This document shows, one piece after another, positions 35,906-45,544 of a stretch of DNA of 64,000 nucleotides (within the stretch, counting starts at the first letter, position 1; each line of letters opens with the position of its first letter). The notes under the pieces were generated by a model. The model saw only the letters and a list, made by a program, of their open reading frames with translations. It had not been told where the DNA came from and did no database searches. Position numbers and translations under genes: made by a program. This DNA comes from an uncultured Bacilli bacterium. GTDB lineage: Bacteria; Bacillota_I; Bacilli_A; ML615J-28; CAG-313. The stretch spans positions 69,403 to 133,402 of the forward strand of contig CAKONV010000004.1 in the NCBI GenBank assembly GCA_934098295.1, read 5' to 3'.

Positions 35906-37306
35906 TTAATCAGTCGCTAGTTCTTTTGTTACATTATGAACCCAAATTCCTTTTTTCACTAAAATAATACCAATAATTACTTTTACAATTTCAGTTATTT
36001 CCGCAATAAAATAAATCATATAAATATCTAAATGCGTAAATTTCGCTAAAATAAAGGCGATAGGAACTCTAATAAATAAAGTAAAGACACTATCAAAAAG
36101 AAAAGTAATGTAAACTTTACCACCACACCTTATAATAAAATAACTACAAGTACTTAAAATTCTAATAGGCGTAATAATAGCAGATAATATTATTAAATTT
36201 TCTGATAAAGTTATAACTTTTTCGGTGGTATTGTATAAAGAAGGAACTAAAGTTCTTAACAAAATCATTAACAAAGCCACAAGTACCCCAATAATAAACG
36301 ATGATGAAAGAAATTTATAACTATCTTCTAGTGCCTCTTCATCTTTTGATGCTCCTAGTTTTTGTCCTAATAAGATAGCAGTGGCATTTCCAAGGGAAGT
36401 TCCAACTAATGAAAACAAATTTGTGAAGGTGGAAACAATATTACAAGCAGCTACAACCTCTAATCCTTTTAAAGAATAACACTGATTAACAAGGGTCATT
36501 CCTAAAGCCCATAGAGTTTCGTTAACTAATAGAATATAAGTCTTTTTAAAAACAGTTTTAGTAAATAATGAATCTGGAAGGATTTTTTTATATAAAGACT
36601 TCATAAACAAATATTTTTTTCCCTTTACATGGGAATAAACAACAATAAATATACAAGAAACATATCTAGATATAATAGTGGCGATAGCAGCTCCTTTAAC
36701 GCCTAATCTTGGAAAACCTAAATGGCCTAAAATCAAACAATAATTTAGGAAAATGTTAATAAAAACGGCTATCAAACTAGCTACCATAGGAATAACGGTT
36801 TGTTTAGCCTCTCTTAAATTACTTGAGTAAATCTCAGTAATTACAAATGGCAGTAGTCCAAATAACATAATCATTAAATAGTCATGGCCATTCTTTATAA
36901 CAACGATAGGATCAACGGTATTATCTTCATCAATATGAATAAATAAATTAAAAAGTTGTTCGTCAAATAAAAGAAAAATGATTATAGCGATAACCATTAT
37001 AATCATACATATTAATAATTTATAACGGATACATTTTTTTATTCCATCGATATCATTATTTCCATGATATTGAGTCGCAAAGATACTAGGACCAGAAATA
37101 GCCCCAAAGATAGCTAAATTAAAAATAAATATAAATTGATTCGCGATTGAAACCGCATCAATGTCGGCTGTACCTAATTGACCGACCATCAAATTATCTA
37201 GTAAATTAACAAATTGTGATATTACCTGTTGTAATACAATTGGTAAAGCTATTAATATTAAAGTTTTATAAAATGACCAATTGCCAAACATTTTTTTGAT
37301 TTTCAT
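35906..37306 (-). CDS. MATE family multidrug/sodium antiporter
   Basis: A 466-residue transporter with 12 hydrophobic segments and MATE family landmarks (LIALPIVLQQVISQFVNLLDNLMVG near the N-terminus, NAIVLGQK-like NATAILLGQKLGA mid-way). MATE proteins export cationic drugs or metabolites in exchange for Na+ or H+. Ribosome site AGGAG. A possible 10-codon leader peptide lies in the upstream region. Confidence 0.9.
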   Translation of the reverse strand: MKIKKMFGNWSFYKTLILIALPIVLQQVISQFVNLLDNLMVGQLGTADIDAVSIANQFIFIFNLAIFGAISGPSIFATQYHGNNDIDGIKKCIRYKLLICMIIMVIAIIIFLLFDEQLFNLFIHIDEDNTVDPIVVIKNGHDYLMIMLFGLLPFVITEIYSSNLREAKQTVIPMVASLIAVFINIFLNYCLILGHLGFPRLGVKGAAIATIISRYVSCIFIVVYSHVKGKKYLFMKSLYKKILPDSLFTKTVFKKTYILLVNETLWALGMTLVNQCYSLKGLEVVAACNIVSTFTNLFSLVGTSLGNATAILLGQKLGASKDEEALEDSYKFLSSSFIIGVLVALLMILLRTLVPSLYNTTEKVITLSENLIILSAIITPIRILSTCSYFIIRCGGKVYITFLFDSVFTLFIRVPIAFILAKFTHLDIYMIYFIAEITEIVKVIIGIILVKKGIWVHNVTKELATD

Positions 37307-37606
37307 AACCTTTTTTCTCCTCCAATCTTTTTAAATCAATTGAATTATAAATTATACAGTTAATTTCCTTCTCAAACGCTCAGAAACGAGTAATTTCATC
37401 ATTTTTTGGTTGGTAATGATTTATTTTTCATCTTATACTCACCATGTTTTTAAAAAAAATGACACTTTTAAATTAAAACTATTTATTTATGTAAAATTAA
37501 AAAGTTTACTCTCCTAAGGTTGCAAACTCACATTATTTATTATACCACTTTTTCCTATAATTTTCAACTTAAATGAATTTATGGAATTCTTCTTATGCTT
37601 TTGGTA
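37307..37606 (-). other. Leader region upstream of the MATE gene
   Basis: About 300 bases without a longer gene. On the minus strand there is a TGGTATAAT-type -10 near 37546-37551. A short frame 37399-37431 encodes a 10-residue Lys-rich peptide with GGTGAG just upstream. The gap between that peptide and the MATE start is about 90 bp. It could be a translated leader that regulates the transporter; no strong attenuator hairpin was identified. Confidence 0.35.
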
Positions 37607-37641
37607 AAAGGACTTGACAAAAAGATAATGTCAAGTCCTTT
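37607..37641 (-). terminator. Terminator after the CapD-like gene
   Basis: A perfect 13-bp stem (AAAGGACTTGACA arm, 37607-37619 with 37629-37641). T runs follow on both sides, stronger on the plus strand. Confidence 0.8.
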
Positions 37642-37672
37642 ATTTTATTTTTTTAATTTACTTATATTCATT

Positions 37673-39514
37673 TTATTTATTATCGGTAATCTTATATGTA
37701 GGAACCAATTTTTCAACAAGTTCTTTCATATTGCTTACTTCATCATAAGCAGCTGTGTATAGTTCATCAAGATTTTTAAATAAATTTTCTTCATCTAAGT
37801 CAATTGGTTTAGCAATTGAAATCAATCCATTAGCGGTTTTTTCTAAGCCTTCTTCAGCCATTAAACGTTCTTCATATAGTTTTTCACCTGGACGTAAACC
37901 CGTTATTTTTATTTCCATATTTACATTAGGTATATAACCACTTAATTTGATTAAGTTATAAGCTAAATCATAAATCCTTACAGGTTCTCCCATATCTAAA
38001 ACATAAATTTCGCCACCTTTGGCGTAAGCACCAGCTTGAAGCACTAAACTAACAGCTTCTGGAATCGTCATAAAATATCTAATGATATCTTTATGCGTTA
38101 CCGTAACGGGACCGCCTTCAGCCATTTGTTTTTTAAATAAGGGAATTACACTACCATTGCTTCCTAGGACATTACCAAAACGTACGGCCACAAATTCACA
38201 AGTTGACGAATGTCTTCCAATTGTTTGAATAATCATTTCACAAATACGTTTGGAAGCACCCATAATATTTGTAGGATTAACAGCCTTATCCGTTGATATT
38301 TGAATCATTCTCTTAGTTCCATATTTATCACAAGCTTTTGCGACATTCAATGTACCAAAAACATTATTTTTAATAGCTTCATTAGGTGATGTCTCCATTA
38401 ATGGTACATGTTTGTGAGCCGCGGCATTAAATACAATATTAGGATGGTATTTATTAAAAATATCCTCAATTTTACCATTATCGCGAACACTTGCAATAAG
38501 GGTTAATAAATTTAGATTAGGTAATTTTCTTTTTAATTCTTGCTCAATATCATAAGCATTATTTTCATAGATATCAAGAATAATTAATTGTTTAGGATTA
38601 TGCGTGGCAATTTGTCTACATAATTCACTACCAATGGATCCACCACCGCCTGTTACTAAAACCACTTGACCTTCGATATAGCCCATAATTTCGTTTAAGT
38701 TAACTTTAATTTGTTCTCTACCTAATAAATCAGTTATTTCTACATCTCTAATTTTAGAGACACTAACGGTTCCGTTTACTAATTCATAAATACCTGGTAA
38801 AATGCTTACCTTTACATTGGTTTCTTTGCAAATATTTAAGATATCACTGCGATCTTTTGATGTTGATGATGGTATTGCAACAATAACTTCATCAATTTCA
38901 TATTTTTTTATCATTTCTGGTATATCTTTACGATTACCTACGACTTCAACACCATAAATATAACTTTTTAGTTTTAAAGGATCATCATCAATAATACATA
39001 TTGGTTTTTTATTTACTTTATTAGATGTTATTAGTTCTTTAATTATCATGCTACCAGCATCCCCAGCGCCAATAATCATAACTCTTTTTGAATCATCTAA
39101 TTTTTTAAAATTAAGTCCATTTTTACTCATGTATCTAACTATACGATAAATACATCTTGTAAAACATGTTGACATAAAAATAAACATGGAGTTTATAATT
39201 GTCAAACTTATGTTAAAATATGTTTTCTTAAAAAGTAAAGTAAATATTAAATTACCAATTGTTAGTATAATTACGGTAATAGTAATTTTTATAATTTCTA
39301 TAACACTTGCATATCTCAAACTACTTCTATATAAGTTTAGCATAGCATATATTAAAATTATTATTAATGTTTCGGTTGGTAAATAAATGTATAAAATATT
39401 TTTATGTTCAAATAGATTATCGCCAAGGATAAAGAATGATAATAAACATGATAAGAAAATCATTAAAATGTCTAAAAGTATGAATAAAATTTTCTTTATA
39501 TTTCCTTTTTTCAT
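37673..39514 (-). CDS. CapD/PglF-type nucleotide-sugar 4,6-dehydratase, membrane
   Basis: A 613-residue protein. Four hydrophobic segments (about 9-110), a Rossmann-like sensor segment (VMIIGAGDAGSMIIKELI), then the SDR dehydratase domain with VTGGGGSIGSELCRQ and ISTDKAVNPTNIMGASKR. The catalytic Met/Lys (MGASK) replaces the usual Tyr-x3-Lys, as is normal for CapD/FlaA1-type UDP-GlcNAc 4,6-dehydratases. It makes a deoxy-keto sugar nucleotide at the cytosolic membrane face for capsule or glycan synthesis. It probably pairs with the CpsD- and CpsC-like genes upstream on the strand. Confidence 0.88.
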   Translation of the reverse strand: MKKGNIKKILFILLDILMIFLSCLLSFFILGDNLFEHKNILYIYLPTETLIIILIYAMLNLYRSSLRYASVIEIIKITITVIILTIGNLIFTLLFKKTYFNISLTIINSMFIFMSTCFTRCIYRIVRYMSKNGLNFKKLDDSKRVMIIGAGDAGSMIIKELITSNKVNKKPICIIDDDPLKLKSYIYGVEVVGNRKDIPEMIKKYEIDEVIVAIPSSTSKDRSDILNICKETNVKVSILPGIYELVNGTVSVSKIRDVEITDLLGREQIKVNLNEIMGYIEGQVVLVTGGGGSIGSELCRQIATHNPKQLIILDIYENNAYDIEQELKRKLPNLNLLTLIASVRDNGKIEDIFNKYHPNIVFNAAAHKHVPLMETSPNEAIKNNVFGTLNVAKACDKYGTKRMIQISTDKAVNPTNIMGASKRICEMIIQTIGRHSSTCEFVAVRFGNVLGSNGSVIPLFKKQMAEGGPVTVTHKDIIRYFMTIPEAVSLVLQAGAYAKGGEIYVLDMGEPVRIYDLAYNLIKLSGYIPNVNMEIKITGLRPGEKLYEERLMAEEGLEKTANGLISIAKPIDLDEENLFKNLDELYTAAYDEVSNMKELVEKLVPTYKITDNK

Positions 39515-39572
39515 AATTTGTCTCCGTAATTAATTATTTTTTGTTTAGTTAATAAACTACTATTTGATGAAA

Positions 39573-39617
39573 AAAAGCGAAAACATTTTAATGTACATAA
39601 AACTAGAATTCGCTTAT
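39573..39617 (-). terminator. Terminator after the CpsD-like kinase gene
   Basis: A 7-bp AAGCGAA/TTCGCTT stem with a large, partly paired loop, followed by a run of seven T on the minus strand. Confidence 0.65.
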
Positions 39618-39625
39618 CTTTTTCA

Positions 39626-40393
39626 TTATTTTAATTGGCTATCTTTACCATCATATGAATAGTAATTATAGTAATCATAATAGTAATCGGCATAATCAGC
39701 ACTACGTTTTGAATCAAAGAAAGTAAATACAGCACCAATAATTGGCGTGTTAATTGATTTTAACAAGCTTAAAGCTTCATTTACCTGTTGTTTCTTAGTT
39801 GCAGCATAGGCTACCGCAAAGATAGCACCATCGGAAACTTTTGAAATATAAATATAATCTGAAGTAAGTAGGATTGGTGAACTATCTAAAATTATAAAAT
39901 CATATGTAGATTTTAGTTGTTCAATTAAATCTTGAAATTTCTTACTTTCAAAAATTACAGAACTATCAGGTGCTGAAGAACCACGATTAATTACGTCTAA
40001 ATTCTTATAAGCTGTATGTTTTATCATACTTGAACGATCAGTTTTTCCTAATAGGTAATCTACTAAACCATCACTATTAATGAATCCAAAGGTACGATGA
40101 ACTTTAGGTTTCTTTAAATCTAAGTCAATAATTAATACTTTCTTATCGCTTTGAGACAAAGAAACTGCTAAGTTAATTGCAAGAGTAGTTTTAGCCTCGA
40201 AAGAAATTGAAGATACAATTTCGATAACTTTTTTATTGCCATCAAGTGAATAGAATAAAATATTATCTCTTAATCTTTTAAAAGCTTCTTTTTGTTTAGA
40301 AAACTGTTTTCCTTCATAAATTGGTGAAACACTACGACCTTGATGATTTGTATTCACATGATTTCGTTTAAATTTTTTAAAAAATTCAGTCAT
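39626..40393 (-). CDS. CpsD/CapB-like bacterial tyrosine kinase with altered P-loop
   Basis: A 255-residue cytosolic BY-kinase that would autophosphorylate a Tyr cluster and gate polysaccharide export. Walker A' VLIIDLDLKKPKVH and Walker B FIILDSSP are intact, and the C-terminus has a Tyr cluster (YADYYYDYYNYYSYDG). The Walker A site reads SSISFEAKTTLAINLA; the Gly of the usual EGKS/T is Ala. ATP binding may still occur through the Lys. The gene starts at the stop of the CpsC-like gene with GAGG, forming the standard split BY-kinase pair. Confidence 0.88.
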   Translation of the reverse strand: MTEFFKKFKRNHVNTNHQGRSVSPIYEGKQFSKQKEAFKRLRDNILFYSLDGNKKVIEIVSSISFEAKTTLAINLAVSLSQSDKKVLIIDLDLKKPKVHRTFGFINSDGLVDYLLGKTDRSSMIKHTAYKNLDVINRGSSAPDSSVIFESKKFQDLIEQLKSTYDFIILDSSPILLTSDYIYISKVSDGAIFAVAYAATKKQQVNEALSLLKSINTPIIGAVFTFFDSKRSADYADYYYDYYNYYSYDGKDSQLK

Positions 40394-40394
40394 A

Positions 40395-41216
40395 CTAACC
40401 TCTCATTTTTGCTTCAGTAATATTACCTTGAGCAGCATTTTTTGTGTTCTTTGTATCTGGAATAACAGCAATAATTTTTAAGCCGGTAACATCCTCAAAT
40501 TCATTTTTAGATTTATAAGTATCATCTAATAAGTACTTAACTAGGAAGAATGCGTATGAAGCAACAAGTCCTACTAAGAAACAAATTATAATAACCGTGC
40601 CTGCACCTCTAGATGCAGAAACTAATGAAGCTCTATCCATTTCTACAAATTTATTAGCTAAAACTTCATAAACGTAATCATCGGGATTAGTTTGTTGTTT
40701 TTGATTGGCAACAATTTGTGTGCTATCTAATAAAGCATTAGCAACATCGATTGAAAACTGTTCATCACCAGAAGAAACGGTAATTGTAATAATAAGTGAA
40801 TCTTCTGTTGTTTTTACATTAGTTAATTTTTTGATTTGATTTGGAGTAATATTAGCATATTTTGTAGGATTAGCTTCTTTTAAAGAATCGCATGCAGTGG
40901 CTAAAACCTTTGTGTTTACAATAAAATCAGCATAAGTATTAATCAAATAAACACCAAATAAATAACTTTGATAACCTTGACTAGGTGATTGGTCATCCTT
41001 AAAAGTAGTTTGAACAATGGCAGATGAAGTAGCTTTATAAGTTGTAGCTTTGAAACAAAGTCCATATATAGCACCAATAATTGTACATGCTAAGGTAACA
41101 ATAGCTATCCATAAACTATTATTTTTAGCGATTAACCACAACTCTTTGATGTTCATTCCTGATTCTTGTTCATAAGAACCATTTTCAGTACCAGTCTGTA
41201 ATTTTTCATTATCCAT
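40395..41216 (-). CDS. CpsC/Wzz-like polysaccharide co-polymerase, kinase adaptor
   Basis: A 273-residue protein with two transmembrane segments (about 37-56 and 203-225) flanking an extracellular Wzz domain (residues about 60-200). It regulates chain length and activates the adjacent BY-kinase through its cytosolic C-terminal tail, where NTKNAAQGNITEAKMRG lies. Ribosome site GGAG. The stop is TAG. Confidence 0.88.
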   Translation of the reverse strand: MDNEKLQTGTENGSYEQESGMNIKELWLIAKNNSLWIAIVTLACTIIGAIYGLCFKATTYKATSSAIVQTTFKDDQSPSQGYQSYLFGVYLINTYADFIVNTKVLATACDSLKEANPTKYANITPNQIKKLTNVKTTEDSLIITITVSSGDEQFSIDVANALLDSTQIVANQKQQTNPDDYVYEVLANKFVEMDRASLVSASRGAGTVIIICFLVGLVASYAFFLVKYLLDDTYKSKNEFEDVTGLKIIAVIPDTKNTKNAAQGNITEAKMRG

Positions 41217-41253
41217 TTTATTTTTCTCCTAAATAAATATATTTTAATTCAAA

Positions 41254-42405
41254 TTAAATTTGAATACCATATCCTTGTTTTATTAAAATGTCATTAATAA
41301 TTTGTTTTAATTTTTCTGTTTGATTTTCAACTTCTCTTGCAAGTTTTAATTGACATCTAGCACGTTCAAGATTTAGCATTGGACGATTTTTCTTATCATC
41401 GTCTTTTAGTTTAAAATAGTTATCTCCATCAATATAATCGGTTAAAAAACGCATTCCAACTTCAAATGTCATTAGGAAAAAACCATCTACTAAATGTTTA
41501 AGTTCTTCTGGGGTTATTATTCCCTTAGATGCAGATAAATATCCACAAGTGAACGCTTTAAACAATTCAAGGTCAACAGAAACCGTGTCTAAATCTCTTT
41601 CATCTTCGGCTGCTGTTGAAGCTCCAATTCGTAAAGCATCACCATAATCATATAACAACGACCCTTTCATAACCGTATCTAAATCAATTAGACCTAAGGC
41701 TTTACCCGTAGTTTTTGAAAACATGATATTGTTTAATTTAGTATCGTTATGTGTTACTCGACGAGGAATTAAATGTTGGTTTAATAATTCAACAATAGTT
41801 CCTAACTTATCTTTACGACTATTAATATATTTTATTTCTTCTTGGCAACCTTTTACTCTATCATTTCTATCAATTTTAATAATATCTAAAAAATGATGAT
41901 ATCTATATGGAGTATCATGAAAATGTGGTATTGTATCTACTAATATTCTTGTATGAAATCCTTCTAGTAATCTTTGAAAATCGCCAACTGCCTTACCTGC
42001 TTCTTCAAATATTCCTAAATCGGTTGTTTTTTCAAAAGTTTCGCCTTCGTTAATAAAACGCATACAACGCCAGTAGTTATCATCAACAATAGCCATATTT
42101 TGACCATATCTTGTTTCAATGGTTGAAAGTGTACAAGTTCTAGGATCTTTTCCTTCATAAATTAAATTTTTACGAATGTAGTTAGTTACAAGTTCTAGAT
42201 TTTGCATTACCGCAAAAGGATTCTCAAATACATCATTATTAATACGTTGAATAATATACTCACATGTTGGAAATATTACTCTAAATGTATGATTGATATG
42301 TCCATTACCGTGAACAACTACACCTACAATATTATCCACATTAAAATATTCTTTTAATACGGCGGTAGGGACTAAAAATTTTTCATTATTTGGATTATCA
42401 TTCAT
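41254..42405 (-). CDS. N-acetylhexosamine 1-kinase-like APH phosphotransferase
   Basis: A 383-residue kinase of the choline/aminoglycoside fold: RRVTHNDTKLNNIMF (HxDxxxxN catalytic loop) and GLIDLDTVMKGSLLYDYGDALR (metal DFG-like). The sequence pattern resembles NahK of bifidobacteria, which phosphorylates N-acetylhexosamines at C1 in the LNB/GNB (mucin, milk glycan) pathway. Cytosolic. GalE lies 2 kb away and fits that pathway, but a GNB phosphorylase is not in the window. Ribosome site present. Confidence 0.75.
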   Translation of the reverse strand: MNDNPNNEKFLVPTAVLKEYFNVDNIVGVVVHGNGHINHTFRVIFPTCEYIIQRINNDVFENPFAVMQNLELVTNYIRKNLIYEGKDPRTCTLSTIETRYGQNMAIVDDNYWRCMRFINEGETFEKTTDLGIFEEAGKAVGDFQRLLEGFHTRILVDTIPHFHDTPYRYHHFLDIIKIDRNDRVKGCQEEIKYINSRKDKLGTIVELLNQHLIPRRVTHNDTKLNNIMFSKTTGKALGLIDLDTVMKGSLLYDYGDALRIGASTAAEDERDLDTVSVDLELFKAFTCGYLSASKGIITPEELKHLVDGFFLMTFEVGMRFLTDYIDGDNYFKLKDDDKKNRPMLNLERARCQLKLAREVENQTEKLKQIINDILIKQGYGIQI

Positions 42406-42473
42406 ATTCTCAATCTTCCCTATTATAAATAATTCATACTAAATATGCACAACCAAGCATAGTACGTATATAC

Positions 42474-42502
42474 ATTTTATCATAAATTGACAAATATAGC
42501 AA
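42474..42502 (-). promoter_or_regulatory. Sigma-A promoter of the NahK-like kinase gene
   Basis: On the minus strand there is a -35 TTGCTA (42497-42502), a 17-bp spacer and a -10 TAAAAT (42474-42479). Confidence 0.65.
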
Positions 42503-42540
42503 GTAAAGTATCTTTTTATTGTTCAATTAGTAATCACAAT

Positions 42541-42580
42541 AAAATAAAAAAAGAGGCAATTTAACAAAAATTGTCTCTTT
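42541..42580 (-). terminator. Terminator after the B-repeat-like protein gene
   Basis: Arms AAAGAGGCAATTT and AAATTGTCTCTTT with one G-U position; a T run follows on the minus strand. Confidence 0.85.
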
Positions 42581-42599
42581 AAAGTAAAAATTAATTTGA

Positions 42600-42956
42600 T
42601 TATTTATCGATGTATTTTGCGTAAAGCTTAATGTTTTCATCATCAATTGGATGAGGTGTGAATTTTGATGTCAATTCCTTATCCATATACCAACCAACAA
42701 ATTCTTTATTTTCCTTTACAGGAGCATCTTTAGGAACAATTAATTGACCTCTTTTTAAATAGATAGGATCAAGTTCTTCATTTTCATCAATAATAAAACG
42801 CACTCTTAATCTTCTAAAAAAACCGTATCTAAAAATTATATAAATCCATGGTATCATAAGTAAGGCAATAAGAATTATCATGCCTATATACCAACCTTTA
42901 GAGTAGGTTTCTTCCTGTGAAGTTTCTAAAAAATATATTAATTCTAACATTGTCAT
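42600..42956 (-). CDS. Small membrane protein with InlB B-repeat-like domain
   Basis: A 118-residue protein with one membrane segment (about 24-44) and a C-terminal region VPKDAPVKENKEFVGWYMDKELT resembling the InlB B-repeat/Listeria-Bacteroides repeat beta-grasp unit. The repeat most likely lies outside the cell, though topology is not certain because the N-terminus has few charges. Ribosome site AAAGGAG. Function unknown. Confidence 0.55.
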   Translation of the reverse strand: MTMLELIYFLETSQEETYSKGWYIGMIILIALLMIPWIYIIFRYGFFRRLRVRFIIDENEELDPIYLKRGQLIVPKDAPVKENKEFVGWYMDKELTSKFTPHPIDDENIKLYAKYIDK

Positions 42957-42971
42957 GAAATATTTTCTCCT

Positions 42972-43556
42972 TTATTCCAAAACTAATTCTTTAAAACTAG
43001 GTAAATCTAAGCACCAAGAGCAGAATGTGTGCCATTCACTTAATTTATGATTTTTTCTTTGGTTATACATTGTTTTTAGTTGCTGATAGTTTGTGGTCAT
43101 CGTAGCACCCAAACAAAATCCACAAGGTAGCGAGGCAATTAAAGTTCTCCACTTTTCTTTCTTTTTTGGATCATCATCAGCAATATTATTATATTCATCA
43201 ATTAGAGTTTGCATACGCTCCAAAATTATGCTATCTGTTTCTTGTACACATTGTTCTTTAACATTAAATTTTAATAGGCAATGCATCGTAGATTGACTAG
43301 ATACATAATCAAACCAATGATATCTTTGAGCTTGTTTCCACCAATAAAGTGGAGCAGTAACATCACATTGAACAATTATTCCTTTTAAAAAGTTATCATG
43401 TCCACTTCCTGATATTGCGTGTCCTAATTTAGTCGCTCTTAAAATGTCTTTTTCGTTAACATTTCCACATTTTATGACCGTACGCATAGGATTACCAGAA
43501 GCTTTAATAGCTCTATCTAAGCCATATACTTGCGTGTTTTCTATTTTAAATTGCAT
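42972..43556 (-). CDS. ThyX-fold-like protein lacking the RHR motif
   Basis: A 194-residue cytosolic protein that resembles flavin-dependent thymidylate synthase-like proteins of Firmicutes and phages: PLYWWKQAQRYHWFDYVSSQSTMH and LPCGFCLGATMTTNYQQLKTMYNQRKNHKL. The canonical ThyX RHRxxS motif is not present, so thymidylate synthesis is doubtful. Three Cys lie in the C-terminal half. It overlaps the folD stop (43546-43556), so its expression is tied to the folate enzyme. The ThyX relationship is from pattern recall. Confidence 0.45.
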   Translation of the reverse strand: MQFKIENTQVYGLDRAIKASGNPMRTVIKCGNVNEKDILRATKLGHAISGSGHDNFLKGIIVQCDVTAPLYWWKQAQRYHWFDYVSSQSTMHCLLKFNVKEQCVQETDSIILERMQTLIDEYNNIADDDPKKKEKWRTLIASLPCGFCLGATMTTNYQQLKTMYNQRKNHKLSEWHTFCSWCLDLPSFKELVLE

Positions 43557-44367
43557 TGTTTTTTCCTCTTCTTTCTTTATAACATAACAAAAGGTTTTCT
43601 AACAAAGATAACCTTGTAAGAAGTCCCACACCTCCAGGAACTGGGGTTTGCAAACTAACGTTTAAGTTAGGAATGACATCACCATATAATTTACCATCAA
43701 TTCGGTTAATACCAACATCAATGATATAAGCATTGGATTTTAAATAATTTTCATTTAAGAAATATTTTTTACCAACTGCTACAATAATTAAGTCGGCCAT
43801 TTTTAAAAATTTTTCTTTGTTTTCTTTGCTAGTTTTTGAATGAATAACAGTTACATTAGCACTTTTGTCTAATAAAATTTTGGCTAAAGGGCGTCCTACA
43901 ATATTGCTTCTACCGATTATTAGTGCATTTTTATCAACAAAATCATACTTTAAAAACTCCAAATAATCAATAATTCCCTTAGGTGTACAAGCTACACAAG
44001 ATGACATCGGATGGAAACCATCAACATCTTTACTTGGATTAATTTTCTCTTTAACATGTTTTTCATTTATTCCCTTTGGCAAAGGAAGTTGAACTAAGAT
44101 TCCATCAATTGAATCATCATTATTATATTGTTCAATAATCTTTAATAGTTCTTCTTCTTTAGTATTAACATCTAATAATAAATGAATATACTCAGCTCCA
44201 ATGGATGTTAAATCTTTTATTTTCCCTTTTACATAGGCATTAGAAGCATCATCATTATTTACTTGAATAATTAGTAGTTTAGGTTTTTTATTTAGTTGTT
44301 CAAAAACATCTTTTAAATATTGTTTTCTTATCTTTACATATTCTTTAATTTCTAATGATTTATCCAT
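43546..44367 (-). CDS. folD: FolD methylene-THF dehydrogenase/cyclohydrolase
   Basis: A 273-residue bifunctional enzyme of one-carbon metabolism. Seen: the catalytic-Lys region SNAYVKGKIKD, the Asp-containing GILVQLPLPKGI, PSKDVDGFHP, the NADP-binding VIGRSNIVGRP, and PVPGGVGLLT at the C-terminus. The usual PGGVGPMT reads PGGVGLLT. Length is typical. It is co-translated with the ThyX-like gene. Confidence 0.93.
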   Translation of the reverse strand: MDKSLEIKEYVKIRKQYLKDVFEQLNKKPKLLIIQVNNDDASNAYVKGKIKDLTSIGAEYIHLLLDVNTKEEELLKIIEQYNNDDSIDGILVQLPLPKGINEKHVKEKINPSKDVDGFHPMSSCVACTPKGIIDYLEFLKYDFVDKNALIIGRSNIVGRPLAKILLDKSANVTVIHSKTSKENKEKFLKMADLIIVAVGKKYFLNENYLKSNAYIIDVGINRIDGKLYGDVIPNLNVSLQTPVPGGVGLLTRLSLLENLLLCYKERRGKNNAI

Positions 44368-44399
44368 TTTAATTCCTCATCTTACAATTTTAATAATAA

Positions 44400-44443
44400 A
44401 ACTATATAATCAAGGTATATACAATATCTTGAATTATATAGTT
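44400..44443 (-). terminator. Terminator after galE
   Basis: Long stem AACTATATAAT-CAAG with CTTG-AATTATATAGTT and a 13-base loop, followed by TTTTATTATT on the minus strand. Confidence 0.75.
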
Positions 44444-44458
44444 ACTTTAGTTTTAATC

Positions 44459-45472
44459 TTATTCTATTCCTCTTGGGTTTTTCTTTTGATAATTCCAAGA
44501 GTCTCTACACATGTCTTCTAAATTTTTAACAGTCTTAAAACCTATTTCTTCATAAGCTTTAGTAGGATCTGAATAGCAACAAGCTAGGTCACCAGGTCTA
44601 CGATCAGTAATTACATAAGGAATATTAACATTGTTAACCTTCATAAAAGTATTTACAATGTCTAAAACAGAATATCCTACTCCCGTACCTAAGTTGTAAA
44701 TATCTAAGCCTTTATTTTCTTTAATTCTATTTATTGCACAAACGTGTCCATGAGCTAAATCACATACATGAATATAATCTCTAACTCCAGTTCCATCGTG
44801 AGTTGGATAATCATTGCCAAAAACATTTAAATGATCTCTAATTCCAACGGCAACTTGAGTAATATATGGCATTAAATTGTTAGGAATGCCATTAGGGTCT
44901 TCACCAATTAAACCAGATGGATGAGCTCCAATTGGGTTAAAATATCTAAGTAAAATGATGTTCCAAGAATGATCAGCAAAATAAATATCCTTTAGCATGT
45001 CTTCAATCATTCGTTTAGTTTTTCCATAAGGATTAGTTGCTTCCTTTAATTCAAAAGTTTCTTTATAAGGAACAACATCTTGATTTCCATAAACAGTTGC
45101 TGATGAAGAAAAAATTAAATTTTTTGCATTGTGCTTTTCCATAACTCTAAATAAATTTAATGAACCCGTTAAATTATTGTGATAGTACTTTAGCGGTAAT
45201 TTTACAGATTCACCAACAGCCTTTAAACCAGCAAAATGAATAACACAATCAATTTTATTTTCTGAAAAAATACGTTCCAAAATACTTTCATCAAGGATAT
45301 CTCCTAAATAAAATTTAGGTCTTTTACCAGTAATTTTTTCAATACGATCTAATATTTGGATTTTTGAATTTGATAAGTTATCAATGATTATAACATCATA
45401 ATTTAATTCTAACAATTCACAAACGGTATGACTACCAATAAAACCTGTTCCACCGGTTACTAATATACTCAT
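44459..45472 (-). CDS. galE: UDP-glucose 4-epimerase GalE
   Basis: A 337-residue SDR epimerase: TGGTGFIGSHT NAD site, S-x-(23)-Y-x3-K triad with FSSSATVYGNQD and NPYGKTKRM, HFAGLKAVGES. It interconverts UDP-Glc/UDP-Gal (and often the GlcNAc/GalNAc forms), feeding both mucin-sugar use (with the NahK-like kinase) and the polysaccharide genes nearby. Ribosome site GGAG. Confidence 0.93.
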   Translation of the reverse strand: MSILVTGGTGFIGSHTVCELLELNYDVIIIDNLSNSKIQILDRIEKITGKRPKFYLGDILDESILERIFSENKIDCVIHFAGLKAVGESVKLPLKYYHNNLTGSLNLFRVMEKHNAKNLIFSSSATVYGNQDVVPYKETFELKEATNPYGKTKRMIEDMLKDIYFADHSWNIILLRYFNPIGAHPSGLIGEDPNGIPNNLMPYITQVAVGIRDHLNVFGNDYPTHDGTGVRDYIHVCDLAHGHVCAINRIKENKGLDIYNLGTGVGYSVLDIVNTFMKVNNVNIPYVITDRRPGDLACCYSDPTKAYEEIGFKTVKNLEDMCRDSWNYQKKNPRGIE

Positions 45473-45544
45473 TATTTGACTCTCCTTTAGTTTCTCTTTA
45501 TACCATTATTTTAACATAATTTACTAATTTGTGCTAATAATTAA

